From NCBI RefSeq assembly GCF_003206575.1, contig NZ_PZJO01000002.1, forward strand, positions 160,046 to 224,045: a stretch of DNA of 64,000 nucleotides, given 5' to 3'. Within the stretch, counting starts at the first letter, position 1. Each line of letters begins with the position of its first letter. The position numbers were made by a program, and so were the translations under genes. The notes beneath the pieces are model-generated. The model had not been told where the DNA came from. It worked only from the letters and a program-made list of their open reading frames with translations, and ran no database searches. The stretch is from Salinicola endophyticus (lineage in GTDB: Bacteria > Pseudomonadota > Gammaproteobacteria > Pseudomonadales > Halomonadaceae). Positions 28,785 through 37,919 of the stretch are shown piece after piece.

Positions 28785-29559
28785 TCGGCGCCGCGGTCAG
28801 CGCCTGGCTGCAGACGGCGAGCACTGGCACCGCTGGCAGATGGGCGACCTCGAGCGCCAGCGACCGGCATCGCGCAGTGACAGCGGCCGCGCCGAGGCCG
28901 CCGATCCGCAGCAGCAGCAAGCCAAGGCGGCGGCACTGCGTGCCGAGGCGGAGCTGGCGCGCAACCAAGGCTACGAATCGGGTTACGCCGAAGGGCACGC
29001 CGCGGGCTACCGTGACGGCTATGCCGAAGGTCAGGCGGCCGCCAACGCAGCCGCAGCACTCGAATTTCACAAGCGTGTGTCGCTGCATCTGACGCCGCTC
29101 GCCGGTCTCGCCGAGAGCTTCCGCCAAGCGCTGGCGCAGCTCGATGACGAAACCGCCAATCAGTTGGTGGAGCTGGCGCTGATCACCGGCCGTCAGCTGG
29201 CCGGCGAATCGCTGGCTGCCAACCCCGAACACATCCTGAGCGTCGTGCGCGAGCTGCTCGAGGCTGACCATAGCCTCAACGGCAAGTCGCGTCTGTGGCT
29301 GCATCCGGACGATCTCACCCTGGTCAGCGCGGCGATCGGCGACACCCTCAGCGCCAGCGGCTGGGAGTGCTGCGCCGACCATTCGCTCGAGCGCGGCGGC
29401 TGTCGCGTGACCAGCGCCAGCGGCGGGCTGGACGCCAGCCTGGGCACCCAGTGGAAGGCGATCCTCGACCAGCGTCGGCGGCGCCAACCTGCCGCGCCGG
29501 ACACCGCTGACGACTCCGACACGCCCACGCCTGCAGATGCCGCAGATCCCGATGCGTGA
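28771..29559 (+). CDS. fliH: Flagellar export-ATPase regulator FliH
   Basis: Cytoplasmic stator-like protein (262 aa) that binds and restrains the FliI ATPase and docks it to FliN. The central helix shows the GxxxG-repeat signature of Fli[22 protein letters not shown] (given as GYESGYAEG and GYRDGYAEG). The C-terminal domain has [17 protein letters not shown] and [14 protein letters not shown] 28771 overlaps the fliG stop by 14 bp; an in-frame GTG lies at 28762. The tail is rich in Asp and Pro. Confidence 0.92.
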   Translation: MATSDRRRGQRLAADGEHWHRWQMGDLERQRPASRSDSGRAEAADPQQQQAKAAALRAEAELARNQGYESGYAEGHAAGYRDGYAEGQAAANAAAALEFHKRVSLHLTPLAGLAESFRQALAQLDDETANQLVELALITGRQLAGESLAANPEHILSVVRELLEADHSLNGKSRLWLHPDDLTLVSAAIGDTLSASGWECCADHSLERGGCRVTSASGGLDASLGTQWKAILDQRRRRQPAAPDTADDSDTPTPADAADPDA

Positions 29560-30970
29560 GCCCAGCGTCAATGCCGACGAGGTCACCCCCGACAGCGTGA
29601 CGCGTCACCGGCATCACTGGCAGCAGACGCTGGAGAAGGTGCGCCACCGCGTCGAGGCGCTGTCACACTATCGCCACGAAGGGCGCATCATCCGTGCCAC
29701 CGGGCTGGTACTGGAGGCGGTTGGCCTGCGCCTGCCGCTGGGGAGCGCCTGCCTGATCGAACTCTCGGGCCAGGGCGATGAGCGCTTCGCCGAAGCCGAA
29801 GTGGTCGGCTTTGCCGGCGACAAGCTGTTCTTGATGCCACTGGCGGATACCAGTGGACTGCTGCCCGGCGCTCGGGTCCTGGCGCTGAGCGGCAACCGCC
29901 TGGATATCGCCAGCGCACGCCGCTTCCCACTCGGTGAAGGACTGCTGGGACGTATCGTCGATGGCAACGGGCGCCCGCTAGATACCCGCGGCCCCCTCGA
30001 CCTCACTCCGCATGCGCCGCTGGAGACGCCACCGATCAACCCCTTGGCCCGGGCACCGATCGACACCGCCATCGACGTCGGCATCCGCGCCATCAACGGC
30101 CTGCTGAGCGTCGGCCGCGGTCAGCGCATGGGGCTGTTCGCCGGTTCCGGGGTGGGCAAGAGCGTCCTGCTGGGCATGATGGCGCGCTTCACCAATGCCG
30201 ATGTCATCGTGGTCGGCCTGATCGGCGAGCGTGGGCGCGAGGTGCAGGACTTCATCGAGAACATTCTCGGCGAAGAGGGGTTGGCACGCGCGGTCGTGGT
30301 CGCCGCACCGGCGGACACCTCACCCTTGCAGCGCATGCAGGGGGCCGCCTACGCCACCCGCCTGGCCGAGGATTTCCGCGACCAGGGGCGCAATGTGCTG
30401 CTGATCATGGACTCCCTCACCCGCTACGCCATGGCCGCACGCGAGATCGCCCTGGCAATCGGTGAGCCACCGGCGACCAAGGGCTATCCGCCGTCGGTGT
30501 TCGCCAAGCTGCCAGGGCTGGTGGAGCGCGCCGGCAACGGCAAGCGCGGCGGCGGCTCGATCACCGCTTTCTATACCGTACTCACCGAGGGCGACGACCA
30601 GCAGGACCCCATCGCCGATTCGGCGCGCGCCATCCTCGACGGCCATATCGTGCTTTCCCGCGCCCTCGCCGAGAGCGGCCACTACCCGGCGATCGATATC
30701 GAAGCCTCGATCAGCCGCGCCATGCCCGCGGTGGTCAGCGGCAAGCGGCTACGTCAAGCGCAGCGCTTCAAGCAGCTGATCTCGCGCTATCAGCGCAATC
30801 GCGACCTGATCAACGTGGGGGCCTATGTCAGCGGCCAGGATCCGCAGCTCGATCGGGCGGTGGCCCTCTACCCACGTCTGGAGGCCTTTCTCCAGCAGGG
30901 CATGGACGAAATCTCCGACATGGCGCATACCCTGGCCGAGCTGGACCGCCTGCTGCCCGAGACCGACTAG
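29537..30970 (+). CDS. fliI: Flagellar type III export ATPase FliI
   Basis: F1-beta-like ATPase (477 aa) that unfolds and feeds export substrates to the gate. Walker A is [15 protein letters not shown], Walker B is [12 protein letters not shown], and [15 protein letters not shown] holds the catalytic Glu. [20 protein letters not shown] is the family signature, split here into [12 protein letters not shown] and LVERAGN. The gene overlaps fliH by 23 bp, or by 8 bp if ATG 29552 is used; neither start has a ribosome site, so coupling to fliH translation is expected. Confidence 0.96.
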   Translation: MPQIPMREPSVNADEVTPDSVTRHRHHWQQTLEKVRHRVEALSHYRHEGRIIRATGLVLEAVGLRLPLGSACLIELSGQGDERFAEAEVVGFAGDKLFLMPLADTSGLLPGARVLALSGNRLDIASARRFPLGEGLLGRIVDGNGRPLDTRGPLDLTPHAPLETPPINPLARAPIDTAIDVGIRAINGLLSVGRGQRMGLFAGSGVGKSVLLGMMARFTNADVIVVGLIGERGREVQDFIENILGEEGLARAVVVAAPADTSPLQRMQGAAYATRLAEDFRDQGRNVLLIMDSLTRYAMAAREIALAIGEPPATKGYPPSVFAKLPGLVERAGNGKRGGGSITAFYTVLTEGDDQQDPIADSARAILDGHIVLSRALAESGHYPAIDIEASISRAMPAVVSGKRLRQAQRFKQLISRYQRNRDLINVGAYVSGQDPQLDRAVALYPRLEAFLQQGMDEISDMAHTLAELDRLLPETD

Positions 30971-31138
30971 ACCTGAGACCGACTAGGCCCGGATTCGACC
31001 CGAGACGCCCTCATCGCACGCCGAATAACCGCCCTCGGCGCACGCTAATCGGTGCTTTGCCCTGGCCAGACGTGACCCACAATGGCACTCGGTCACGGCT
31101 CTCTCATCGCGTGACGTCCGGATCATGGAGGTACGATT

Positions 31139-31597
31139 TTGGCCAACATGCAAGCCATGGCGATGCTGCGAGATCTCGCACGAGACAGCAGCGACAAGGC
31201 GGTCAAGGATCTGGGTCAGCTGCAGCGCCAGCGCCAGGAGGCCGAGACGCGCCTGGAGCAGCTCTTGCAGTATCGCGAGGAGTATCAGCATAAGCTCCAC
31301 GCCAGTCTGACCGAGGGCGTCTCCTCGACCCAGTGGCGAGACTTCCAGCAGTTCCTCGCCTCGCTCGACAGCGCCATTGCCCAGCAGCGGCGGCTGCTCA
31401 GCGAGCAGGAGTCCAGGGTCGAGAGCGGCGTCACCCGCTGGCGTGGTGAGCAGCGCAAGCTCAACGCCTACGACACGCTCTACGCGCGCGGCGAGCGTGA
31501 TCAGCTGCAGCGCCACGCGCGCGCAGAACAACGACATAGCGACGAGATGGCAGCCCAGCTGCGTCGGCGTCAGCAGGATAACGGCCGCCCCTACTAG
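31139..31597 (+). CDS. fliJ: Flagellar export chaperone FliJ
   Basis: Small coiled-coil protein (152 aa) that acts as the central stalk of the FliI ring and escorts export chaperones. Nearly the whole sequence is heptad-like and charged, for example LGQLQRQRQEAETRLEQLL and LARDSSDKAVKDL. Start is the rare TTG 31139, set by GGAGG at 31127-31131 with a 7-nt spacer; ATG 31148 is 16 nt away and less well placed. A 168-bp gap separates it from fliI, unlike the overlapping genes before. Confidence 0.85.
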   Translation: MANMQAMAMLRDLARDSSDKAVKDLGQLQRQRQEAETRLEQLLQYREEYQHKLHASLTEGVSSTQWRDFQQFLASLDSAIAQQRRLLSEQESRVESGVTRWRGEQRKLNAYDTLYARGERDQLQRHARAEQRHSDEMAAQLRRRQQDNGRPY

Positions 31598-31650
31598 CAA
31601 GTAGTCGATAGCAGGTAGTCGACCAGTAGTGGGCAGTAGTCAGGCGGTAG
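31596..31650 (+). repeat. Degenerate GTAGTC repeats between fliJ and fliK
   Basis: Two adjacent 14-nt units (AGCAAGTAGTCGAT, AGCAGGTAGTCGAC) are followed by two decayed copies containing CAGTAGT. The array fills most of the fliJ-fliK gap and starts on the fliJ stop codon. Confidence 0.6.
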
Positions 31651-31680
31651 CGGGGCACCTGCCCCGACACTCACAGCGAG

Positions 31681-33126
31681 ATGACGACGCGCATGGACGT
31701 GACACCGATTCCCCGTATGACCGCTGCAGGCGACAAGGCAGCGAGTGCCAAGTCGAGCGGCGATGCGTCGCCGTCGACGAGCTTCGCCGCGGCGCTGACC
31801 CAAGCCGGGGCGCAGCCGCGCTCGCCGTCGGACACCGATGCCTCCGGCAGCCGCGAGGCACGCCCCGCTACCGATGCCGCCCGCCTGACCGCCGATACCA
31901 GCGGCCAGCTACCGGCCGAGCAGGCAGATGTCCTCGCCAAGCTGGCGCTGGCAGACCCGGCCAACGCCAGTGGCGACGACATTGCCGAGGCACTGAGCGC
32001 CCTCGCGAAGGCCGCCGGCGCAAGTGAAGACAGCGTTAGCGAGGCGCTGATCGGCGCAGACGGTAAAAAAGCAGCGGTCAATGAGCAGACCGACGCACTG
32101 ACACTGGCCGCGCTGTTCGCCGGCCTGCAACCCCTGAGCGCCAGTGCCGATCCCCGCGCGCCAACGGAAAACCGCGCCGGGCAAGCCCTGGCAACGAATG
32201 GCCTCGCAGGCTCGGCCAAGACGCCGACTTCCGCCAACGTTCTGGCCTCGGCCATCGGTCTCGCCACCCGCGATCTCGCAGGCCAGGCGCCCGCCGACGA
32301 TGGCGAAGCGTCACGCGCCGGCGCTCGCGCGCTGTCGTCTGCACTGGACTCGGCGGCGGCTCAGCGTCATAGCGACACCCTGGCCCAACGCGACCCGCAG
32401 GCCCGAGCCGAGTCGCCACTTGCCGCACTGCTCACGCGCGCGGCATCGGGGCAACAGGCCGCAGCTCAGGCTCAGGCAGCCGCCGGCAAGGACGCGCCCT
32501 TGACCGCGGAGCAACTGGCCGCGCGCACCCAGGCTACGTCACAGGGGGCAGACCTATCTGCGCTAACCCGCGGTCACGGCGCCGCCACCGAGGCCAATGC
32601 AGGCTTTGCCGGCCAGCTCCAGCAGAGCGGTGCCCCGATGGCGATGACAGCAAACGCATCGCCCGCGGCCATGCCGAGTCACTCCCTGCCCGTCGCGGTG
32701 CAGTCGCCCCAGTGGCCAGCCTCGCTGGGCCAGCAGGTACTGCAGATGCAGCAGCGCGGCGACAACCAGATGGAGCTGAAGCTGCACCCCCGCGAGCTCG
32801 GCGCTCTGAGCGTCAGCCTGAATGTGCACGACAATCAAGCCCAACTGCAGATCCTCTCCGCCCACGCACCGGTACGCGCCGCCGTCGAAGCCGCCCTGCC
32901 GCAGCTGCGTGAGGCGCTGGCACAGAGCGGCATTGCCCTCGGCGAAGCGATGGTCGGCGATCAAGGCCAGTTCCAGCGCGAACAGCAGGAGAACGACGGC
33001 CGCGGCGCCCCGGGTGGCACGCGTAGCGCTACCGGCTTGGCCGCCCTCGACGAGCCGGCCGACGCCGCCACCGCAGCGCTGAACACGCTGCTGGGCGGCC
33101 GCGGCAACATCAACCTTTATGCCTGA
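31681..33126 (+). CDS. fliK: Flagellar hook-length control protein FliK
   Basis: Secreted molecular ruler (481 aa) that measures hook length and switches export specificity through FlhB. The first ~330 residues are Ala/Ser/Asp-rich and of low complexity. The C-terminal Flg_hook domain (residues ~340-445) shows LGQQVLQMQQRG, MELKLHPRELGALSVSL and LQILSAHAPVRAAVEAALPQLR (in part), including the conserved L.P..LG pattern. An alternative start is ATG 31693. The extreme C-terminus ends GGRGNINLYA. Confidence 0.9.
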   Translation: MTTRMDVTPIPRMTAAGDKAASAKSSGDASPSTSFAAALTQAGAQPRSPSDTDASGSREARPATDAARLTADTSGQLPAEQADVLAKLALADPANASGDDIAEALSALAKAAGASEDSVSEALIGADGKKAAVNEQTDALTLAALFAGLQPLSASADPRAPTENRAGQALATNGLAGSAKTPTSANVLASAIGLATRDLAGQAPADDGEASRAGARALSSALDSAAAQRHSDTLAQRDPQARAESPLAALLTRAASGQQAAAQAQAAAGKDAPLTAEQLAARTQATSQGADLSALTRGHGAATEANAGFAGQLQQSGAPMAMTANASPAAMPSHSLPVAVQSPQWPASLGQQVLQMQQRGDNQMELKLHPRELGALSVSLNVHDNQAQLQILSAHAPVRAAVEAALPQLREALAQSGIALGEAMVGDQGQFQREQQENDGRGAPGGTRSATGLAALDEPADAATAALNTLLGGRGNINLYA

Positions 33127-33309
33127 TCCGCGCTGCCGATAACACAGGGGCCGGCACTCGCCGGCGCCCCCTTGCTGTCGCGCAGGCGACGAGGGGCCCC
33201 GGCCGTCGTCTGAAAGGCGCAGTTAGCGCAGAGGATGGGGTCCTTTTCCGGCAATGACCGGACGCCACGACAGCGCATAATCCGCTGCAACTTCCCAGGG
33301 TTTCTATTC

Positions 33310-33804
33310 ATGGCAGAAGCAATGGCTGCACCTCAAGCCGCGCCGCGCAAGAAGCGCTCGCGCCTGATCATCGGGCTGTTGATCGTGCTGCTGGCCGCCG
33401 CCAGCTCCGCCGCGATCTATTTCTTTCTTCACTCGCGTGGTGATGCCGAGCAGACCGCCGCCGTCGAGGAGAAGCCGGCCGAGCCGCCGACGCCGATCTT
33501 CGTCACCATCGCCCCGTTCACTGTCAATCTGCAGAGCGACTACGGCGACCGTCTGCTCTACGTGGGCTTGTCTCTGCGTGTCGGTGACCAGGCGACCAGC
33601 GACTTTCTGGTCCAGCACATGCCCGAGATTCGCAGCCGACTGTTGATGCTGCTGTCGGGCAAGAGCGCCGAGGAGCTGATCAAGCCGCAGGGCAAGGTCG
33701 AACTGAAGCAGGAGATCCTGGGTCTGTTCGACAAGCCGATCACTACGCCGCAGCCCGAGCTGTCGATCGACGACGTGCTGTTCTCCGACTTCATCGTGCA
33801 GTAA
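33310..33804 (+). CDS. fliL: Flagellar basal-body-associated protein FliL
   Basis: Single-pass inner-membrane protein (164 aa) that surrounds and stabilises the stator. A basic N-terminus is followed by the helix LIIGLLIVLLAAASSAAIYFF (residues ~20-40, quoted in part) and a periplasmic FliL domain: FTVNLQSDYGDRLLYVGL and PEIRSRLLMLLSGKSAEEL. ATG 33310 is chosen because it gives a compact basic leader; the frame extends to 33235 without support. A weak sigma-28-like -10 (GCCGATAA at 33135) lies upstream without a good -35. Confidence 0.92.
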   Translation: MAEAMAAPQAAPRKKRSRLIIGLLIVLLAAASSAAIYFFLHSRGDAEQTAAVEEKPAEPPTPIFVTIAPFTVNLQSDYGDRLLYVGLSLRVGDQATSDFLVQHMPEIRSRLLMLLSGKSAEELIKPQGKVELKQEILGLFDKPITTPQPELSIDDVLFSDFIVQ

Positions 33805-33821
33805 GCGGCGCCAGGTTACCC

Positions 33822-34829
33822 ATGTCCCAAGACGATTTGCTGTCGCAGGAAGAGATCGACGCCCTCCTCAACGGCGTCAGCGGCGACGACGACAAGCAAG
33901 CCGAGGAGACGTCCGGCGAGAAGCGCACGCGTCCGTTCGATCCGGCCAATCAGCACCGGATCATCCGCGAGCGCCTGCAATCGCTGGACATCATCAACGA
34001 GCGTTTCGCACGCCTGTTTCGCGTGGCGCTGTTCAACCTGATCCGGCGCAGCGCCGATATCACGGTGTCCGGCGTACGCTACCAGAGCTACAGCCAGTTC
34101 GCGCGCAACCTGCCGGTACCGACCAACCTCAACCTGATCAGCCTCAAGCCGCTCAAGGGAACCGCCCTGCTGGTCTTTCCGCCGAGCCTGGTGTTCATGG
34201 TGGTCGACAACCTGTTCGGCGGCGATGGCCGCTTCCCGACCAAGTCCGACGGACGCGAGTTCACCGCCACCGAGCAACGCATCATCCAACGTCTGATGTC
34301 GCTGGCACTGGACGGCTACGGGGAGGCATGGAAGTCGGTCTATCCGCTGGAGGTCGAGTACATGCGCTCGGAGATGCAGGTGCGCTTCGCCAACATCACC
34401 AACTCGCCCAACGAGATCGTGGTGAACAGCACCTTCCATCTCGAAGTGGGCAACCTGGCCAGCGACTTCAATATCTGTATTCCGTTCTCGATGATCGAGC
34501 CGATCCGTGACGTGCTGTCGAGCCCGATCGGCGTCTACGGCAGCAACGACGCCCAGTGGGAGTCGCGCATGGCCGGCGAGATTCGCCAGACGGAGGTCGA
34601 GCTGATCGCCGACTTCACCGAGATCGATGCCACCCTCGGCGAGGTCATGGCGCTGGAAGTCGGCGACGTCCTGCCCATCGACCTGCCGCAGATCCTCGAC
34701 GTACGGGTCGACGGCGTGCCGGTCATGGCCTGCGAATACGGCACGCGCCAGGGCCAGCGCGCCCTGCGCGTCAAGCATCTGATCGACCATGGTACCTATT
34801 CCGCCATGAAGGATTTCGACAATGAGTGA
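33822..34829 (+). CDS. fliM: Flagellar motor switch protein FliM
   Basis: C-ring protein (335 aa) that binds CheY-P and sets rotation direction. The N-terminal CheY-binding peptide is DDLLSQEEIDALLNGV. The middle domain contains RLFRVALFNLIRRSADI and MVVDNLFGGDGRF. The C-terminal SpoA domain has DVLPIDLPQILDVRVDGVP. Length is as in E. coli (334 aa). The end overlaps fliN by 8 bp. Confidence 0.97.
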   Translation: MSQDDLLSQEEIDALLNGVSGDDDKQAEETSGEKRTRPFDPANQHRIIRERLQSLDIINERFARLFRVALFNLIRRSADITVSGVRYQSYSQFARNLPVPTNLNLISLKPLKGTALLVFPPSLVFMVVDNLFGGDGRFPTKSDGREFTATEQRIIQRLMSLALDGYGEAWKSVYPLEVEYMRSEMQVRFANITNSPNEIVVNSTFHLEVGNLASDFNICIPFSMIEPIRDVLSSPIGVYGSNDAQWESRMAGEIRQTEVELIADFTEIDATLGEVMALEVGDVLPIDLPQILDVRVDGVPVMACEYGTRQGQRALRVKHLIDHGTYSAMKDFDNE

Positions 34830-35388
34830 CGATAACAAACCCAGCTCACCGGCCGACGACGCCAAGCCGCAGGACGATCAGTCCCAGGCGGAGAGCAGCG
34901 CGCAGGAGGATGCCGAGGATCTGTGGGCCGCCGCCATGGCCGAGCAGGGTGTCGAGCCGGAGCCGGACCCCGAGCCCGAACCTGCCGCCAAGCCGGCGCC
35001 CAAGCAGGAGCCAAAACCGGAACCCAAGCCGAACAAGCAGGACAGCGACGATGCTGCGTTCGTCAGCGCCGCCGACGAACGCAGCATGTTCCAGTCCTTC
35101 GATGAAGGCAGCCCGTCACACTCGACCCGCGACCTCGGCGTGATCATGGATATCCCGGTGAAGCTCTCGGTCGAGCTCGGGCGTACTCGTATCACCATCA
35201 AGCAGTTGCTGGAGCTCGCCCAGGGCTCGGTGGTGGAGCTCGACGGTCTGGCCGGAGAGCCAATGGACATCCTGATCAACGGCTACTTGATCGCCCAGGG
35301 CGAGGTCGTGGTGGTCGACGACAAATACGGCATCCGTATCACCGAGATCATCACCCCCTCCGAGCGCGTGCAGAAACTCAACCGATGA
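34822..35388 (+). CDS. fliN: Flagellar motor switch protein FliN
   Basis: C-ring base protein (188 aa) that binds FliH and the export apparatus. The C-terminal SpoA domain (residues ~105-185) shows MDIPVKLSVELGRTRITIK and VVELDGLAGEPMDILINGYL, quoted in part. The N-terminal half is unusually long: about 50 residues more than E. coli FliN (137 aa). It is acidic, then has Pro-Glu-Lys repeats (EPEPDPEPEPAAKPAPKQEP). Overlap with fliM and fliO implies coupled translation. Confidence 0.95.
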   Translation: MSDDNKPSSPADDAKPQDDQSQAESSAQEDAEDLWAAAMAEQGVEPEPDPEPEPAAKPAPKQEPKPEPKPNKQDSDDAAFVSAADERSMFQSFDEGSPSHSTRDLGVIMDIPVKLSVELGRTRITIKQLLELAQGSVVELDGLAGEPMDILINGYLIAQGEVVVVDDKYGIRITEIITPSERVQKLNR

Positions 35389-35828
35389 AGGAAGACGTCG
35401 TACGCCAGGCCGAGCCGCTGGTCGGTGGCACCAGCAATGACATCGGCCTGCTGATGATGGGCAAGACCGCCGTCTCGCTGCTGGTGGTCATCGCCATCAT
35501 CCTGCTCTGCACCTGGCTACTGAAACGCCTCGGCACCCAGCGCCGGGGCGGCGGCAAGCATCTGCGCGTGGTCGCCAGCACCTCGGTGGGACAGCGCGAG
35601 CGTGTGGTCATCGTCGAGGTCGAGGATCGCTGGCTGGTGCTCGGTGTGGGTGGCGGTCAAGTGACCAAGCTCGACACCCTGGACTCACCGCCAATGCCAC
35701 AACCCGCTCCCGAGAGGCCAGCAGGTCCGCCGCTCACGGGCAGCTTTGCCAGCCGCCTGCGCCAGGCGATGCAGCACAACCTGCGCCAGTCGCTCAAGCC
35801 GCGCCAACGCCGGGAGGACGAACCGTGA
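35385..35828 (+). CDS. fliO: Flagellar export-gate assembly protein FliO
   Basis: Bitopic membrane protein (147 aa) that scaffolds FliP oligomer assembly. One helix ([20 protein letters not shown], residues ~27-46) is followed by a cytoplasmic domain with [20 protein letters not shown] and [17 protein letters not shown], the usual FliO pattern. It overlaps fliN and fliP by 4 bp each. Confidence 0.92.
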   Translation: MKEDVVRQAEPLVGGTSNDIGLLMMGKTAVSLLVVIAIILLCTWLLKRLGTQRRGGGKHLRVVASTSVGQRERVVIVEVEDRWLVLGVGGGQVTKLDTLDSPPMPQPAPERPAGPPLTGSFASRLRQAMQHNLRQSLKPRQRREDEP

Positions 35829-36592
35829 GTGTCCGCCCCCGCCCCCGTGGTGTGGCCCTCGCCCTGATCACTGTCGCCCTGCTGCTGGCACCAGCGACTC
35901 AAGCGCTGGCCCAGGCCCTGCCGGGTATCGTCAGCGAGCCGATGGGCGACGGCGGACAGCGCTGGTCGCTCAGCCTGCAGACGCTGCTGTTCCTGTCGTC
36001 GCTGGCGTTCCTGCCCGCCCTGCTGCTGATGATGACCTGCTTCACCCGCATCATCATCGTGCTGGGGCTGCTGCGAACCGCCATGAGCACCCAGTCGTCG
36101 CCACCGACTCAGGTGCTGATCGGCCTGGCGCTATTCCTGACCTTCTTCGTGATGTCGCCAGTACTCGACCGCGTCTACCAGGACGCCTGGCAGCCCTACG
36201 CGGCGGAACAGATCTCGCTGGACCAGGCGCTCGAGCGCGGCAGTCAGCCGATTCGCGAATTCATGCTGGCGCAGACCCGCAAGAGCGATCTGGCAATGTT
36301 CGCGCGGATCGCCAAGGTCGGTGAGATGCAGGGGCCGGAGGACGTACCGATGCGGATCCTGGTCCCCGCCTACGCCACCAGTGAGCTGAAGACGGCGTTC
36401 CAGATCGGGTTCACCATTTTCATACCCTTCCTGATCATCGACCTGGTGGTGGCCAGTGTCCTGATGTCGCTGGGCATGATGATGGTACCGCCGGCAACGA
36501 TCTCGCTGCCATTCAAGCTGATGCTGTTCGTACTGGTGGATGGCTGGCAGCTGCTGATCGGTTCGCTGACCCAGAGCTTCTACATGAGCTGA
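35825..36592 (+). CDS. fliP: Flagellar type III export-gate protein FliP
   Basis: Core of the FliPQR export pore (255 aa). A cleavable signal ([18 protein letters not shown]) precedes membrane helices. Family signatures are [32 protein letters not shown] and [20 protein letters not shown], with [20 protein letters not shown] later. Start is GTG 35825 with GGGAGG 7 nt upstream; its GTGA overlaps the fliO stop. Confidence 0.96.
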   Translation: MSVRPRPRGVALALITVALLLAPATQALAQALPGIVSEPMGDGGQRWSLSLQTLLFLSSLAFLPALLLMMTCFTRIIIVLGLLRTAMSTQSSPPTQVLIGLALFLTFFVMSPVLDRVYQDAWQPYAAEQISLDQALERGSQPIREFMLAQTRKSDLAMFARIAKVGEMQGPEDVPMRILVPAYATSELKTAFQIGFTIFIPFLIIDLVVASVLMSLGMMMVPPATISLPFKLMLFVLVDGWQLLIGSLTQSFYMS

Positions 36593-36631
36593 CACGCACG
36601 GTCACCGCGGTGGCCGGTCCGGAGGTGTGCA

Positions 36632-36901
36632 ATGACGCCCGAAATGGTAATGAGCCTGGCCTACCAGGGGATGAAGCTGACACTGATGATGGCCGGCCCC
36701 CTGCTGCTCACGGCCCTGCTGATCGGTCTACTGGTAAGCCTGTTTCAGGCCGCGACCCAGATCAACGAGATGACGCTGTCGTTCATCCCCAAGATCCTCG
36801 GGGTCTTCACCGCGCTGATCCTTTCCGGGTCGTGGTTGATCCAACTGCTGAGCAATTTCACCATCGAACTGCTGACGAATATCCCGCAGATGGTCAACTG
36901 A
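36632..36901 (+). CDS. fliQ: Flagellar type III export-gate protein FliQ
   Basis: Small two-helix gate subunit (89 aa). It starts MTPEMVMSLAYQGMKLTLM and contains LIGLLVSLFQAATQINEMTL and FIPKILGVFTAL, the near-invariant FliQ core. GGAGGTG precedes ATG 36632. Length equals that of E. coli FliQ. Confidence 0.97.
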   Translation: MTPEMVMSLAYQGMKLTLMMAGPLLLTALLIGLLVSLFQAATQINEMTLSFIPKILGVFTALILSGSWLIQLLSNFTIELLTNIPQMVN

Positions 36902-36908
36902 CACTCGC

Positions 36909-37700
36909 ATGATCGATATCACCAGCGCCCAGTGGCAGGCGTGGCTCCAGCTCTTCGGCTGGCCCAGCGTGCGCATTCTGGCGTTCCTGAGCGCCTCACC
37001 GATCTGGAGCTGGTCCAGCGTGCCACGCCAGTTCAAGCTGCTGTTCGGCGTGGCCATGGCCTTCGCCATCGCGCCGTCGTTACCGCCAATGCCCAGCGTG
37101 CCACTGTTCTCGCTGGAGAGCGTCGGTATCATGCTGCAGCAGATTCTGATCGGCGCCGCCATGGGCCTGGTGCTACGCATCATGATCGCGGTGGTGATCA
37201 ACGCCGGCGAATACATCAGCATGCAGATGGGCCTCGGCTTCGCGACCTTCTTCTCGCCCGACTCGGGCACCAACACCATGGTGCTGTCACGCTTTCTGGA
37301 GATGATCACGCTGCTGATGTTCCTGGCCATGAATGGCCACCTGATCACCCTCCAGATCCTGGCCTGGACCTTCGAGGTACTCCCGGTGGGCGCCACCTCG
37401 ATCGACTCGAGCTTCGCCGAGACCCTGGCCCGCTGGGGCGGCACCATCTTCACCTCGGGCCTGCTGTTGGCCCTGCCCGTGGTCGCCTCGCTTTTGCTGA
37501 TCAATCTGTCGCTGGGGATTCTCAACCGCGCCTCGCCGCAGTTGACAATCTTCTCCATCGGTTTCCCCATGACCCTCACCGCCGGCCTGGCGATGATCCT
37601 CGCGCTGACCCCCAATCTGGGTGGCTTTCTGAGCGACCTGTTCGAGCATCAGCTGCAATTCATGCAGGGCATGATCGAGCAGATGGCCGGCGCCACCTGA
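36909..37700 (+). CDS. fliR: Flagellar type III export-gate protein FliR
   Basis: Gate subunit (263 aa) with about six helices that completes the FliP5Q4R1 complex. Signatures are SAPIWSWSSVPRQFKLLFGV (SASPIWSW in the protein), GLVLRIMIAVVINAGEYIS and MGLGFATFFSPDSGTNT. It is the last gene of the fliF-R transcription unit. flhB, often next in related clusters, is not here. Confidence 0.96.
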   Translation: MIDITSAQWQAWLQLFGWPSVRILAFLSASPIWSWSSVPRQFKLLFGVAMAFAIAPSLPPMPSVPLFSLESVGIMLQQILIGAAMGLVLRIMIAVVINAGEYISMQMGLGFATFFSPDSGTNTMVLSRFLEMITLLMFLAMNGHLITLQILAWTFEVLPVGATSIDSSFAETLARWGGTIFTSGLLLALPVVASLLLINLSLGILNRASPQLTIFSIGFPMTLTAGLAMILALTPNLGGFLSDLFEHQLQFMQGMIEQMAGAT

Positions 37701-37743
37701 CCCCCGCGGCAACGTCTGAAGACCACGAGCCCTGAAGACAAGA

Positions 37744-37776
37744 ACGCCCGGCGGCGAGGGTATCGCGACCGGGCGT
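37744..37776. terminator. Possible bidirectional hairpin between fliR and flgL
   Basis: ACGCCCGG (37744-37751) pairs with CCGGGCGT (37769-37776), 17-nt loop. It lies between the convergent ends of the fliF-R and flg operons. It has no clear T-tract. Confidence 0.5.
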
Positions 37777-37889
37777 CATGATGGTCTGTTCAGCTCGAAT
37801 CGTTCACAGATAGCTCGGGAAGTGCCGCGGCGGTCGCGTCTCCTCACCCGACGCCAGCGCGTCGGGCGAGGCCCCCTCTCGCTCGTCCG

Positions 37890-37919
37890 TTACACCAGGT
37901 CGTCCTTTACACCAGGTCG
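37890..37919 (-). repeat. 13-nt duplication spanning the flgL stop codon
   Basis: TTACACCAGGTCG occurs at 37890-37902 and again at 37907-37919. The second copy is the last codons (DLV) and stop of flgL, so the first looks like a recent local copy just after the gene. Confidence 0.7.

Noticed and set aside
33116-33142. Sigma-28 promoter before fliL
   Set aside because: GCCGATAA is present at 33135, but the -35 region (TTTATGCC) does not resemble TAAAGTTT.
33816-34865. 349-codon minus-strand frame opposite fliM
   Set aside because: Exact antisense of a highly conserved gene with no recognisable protein features.
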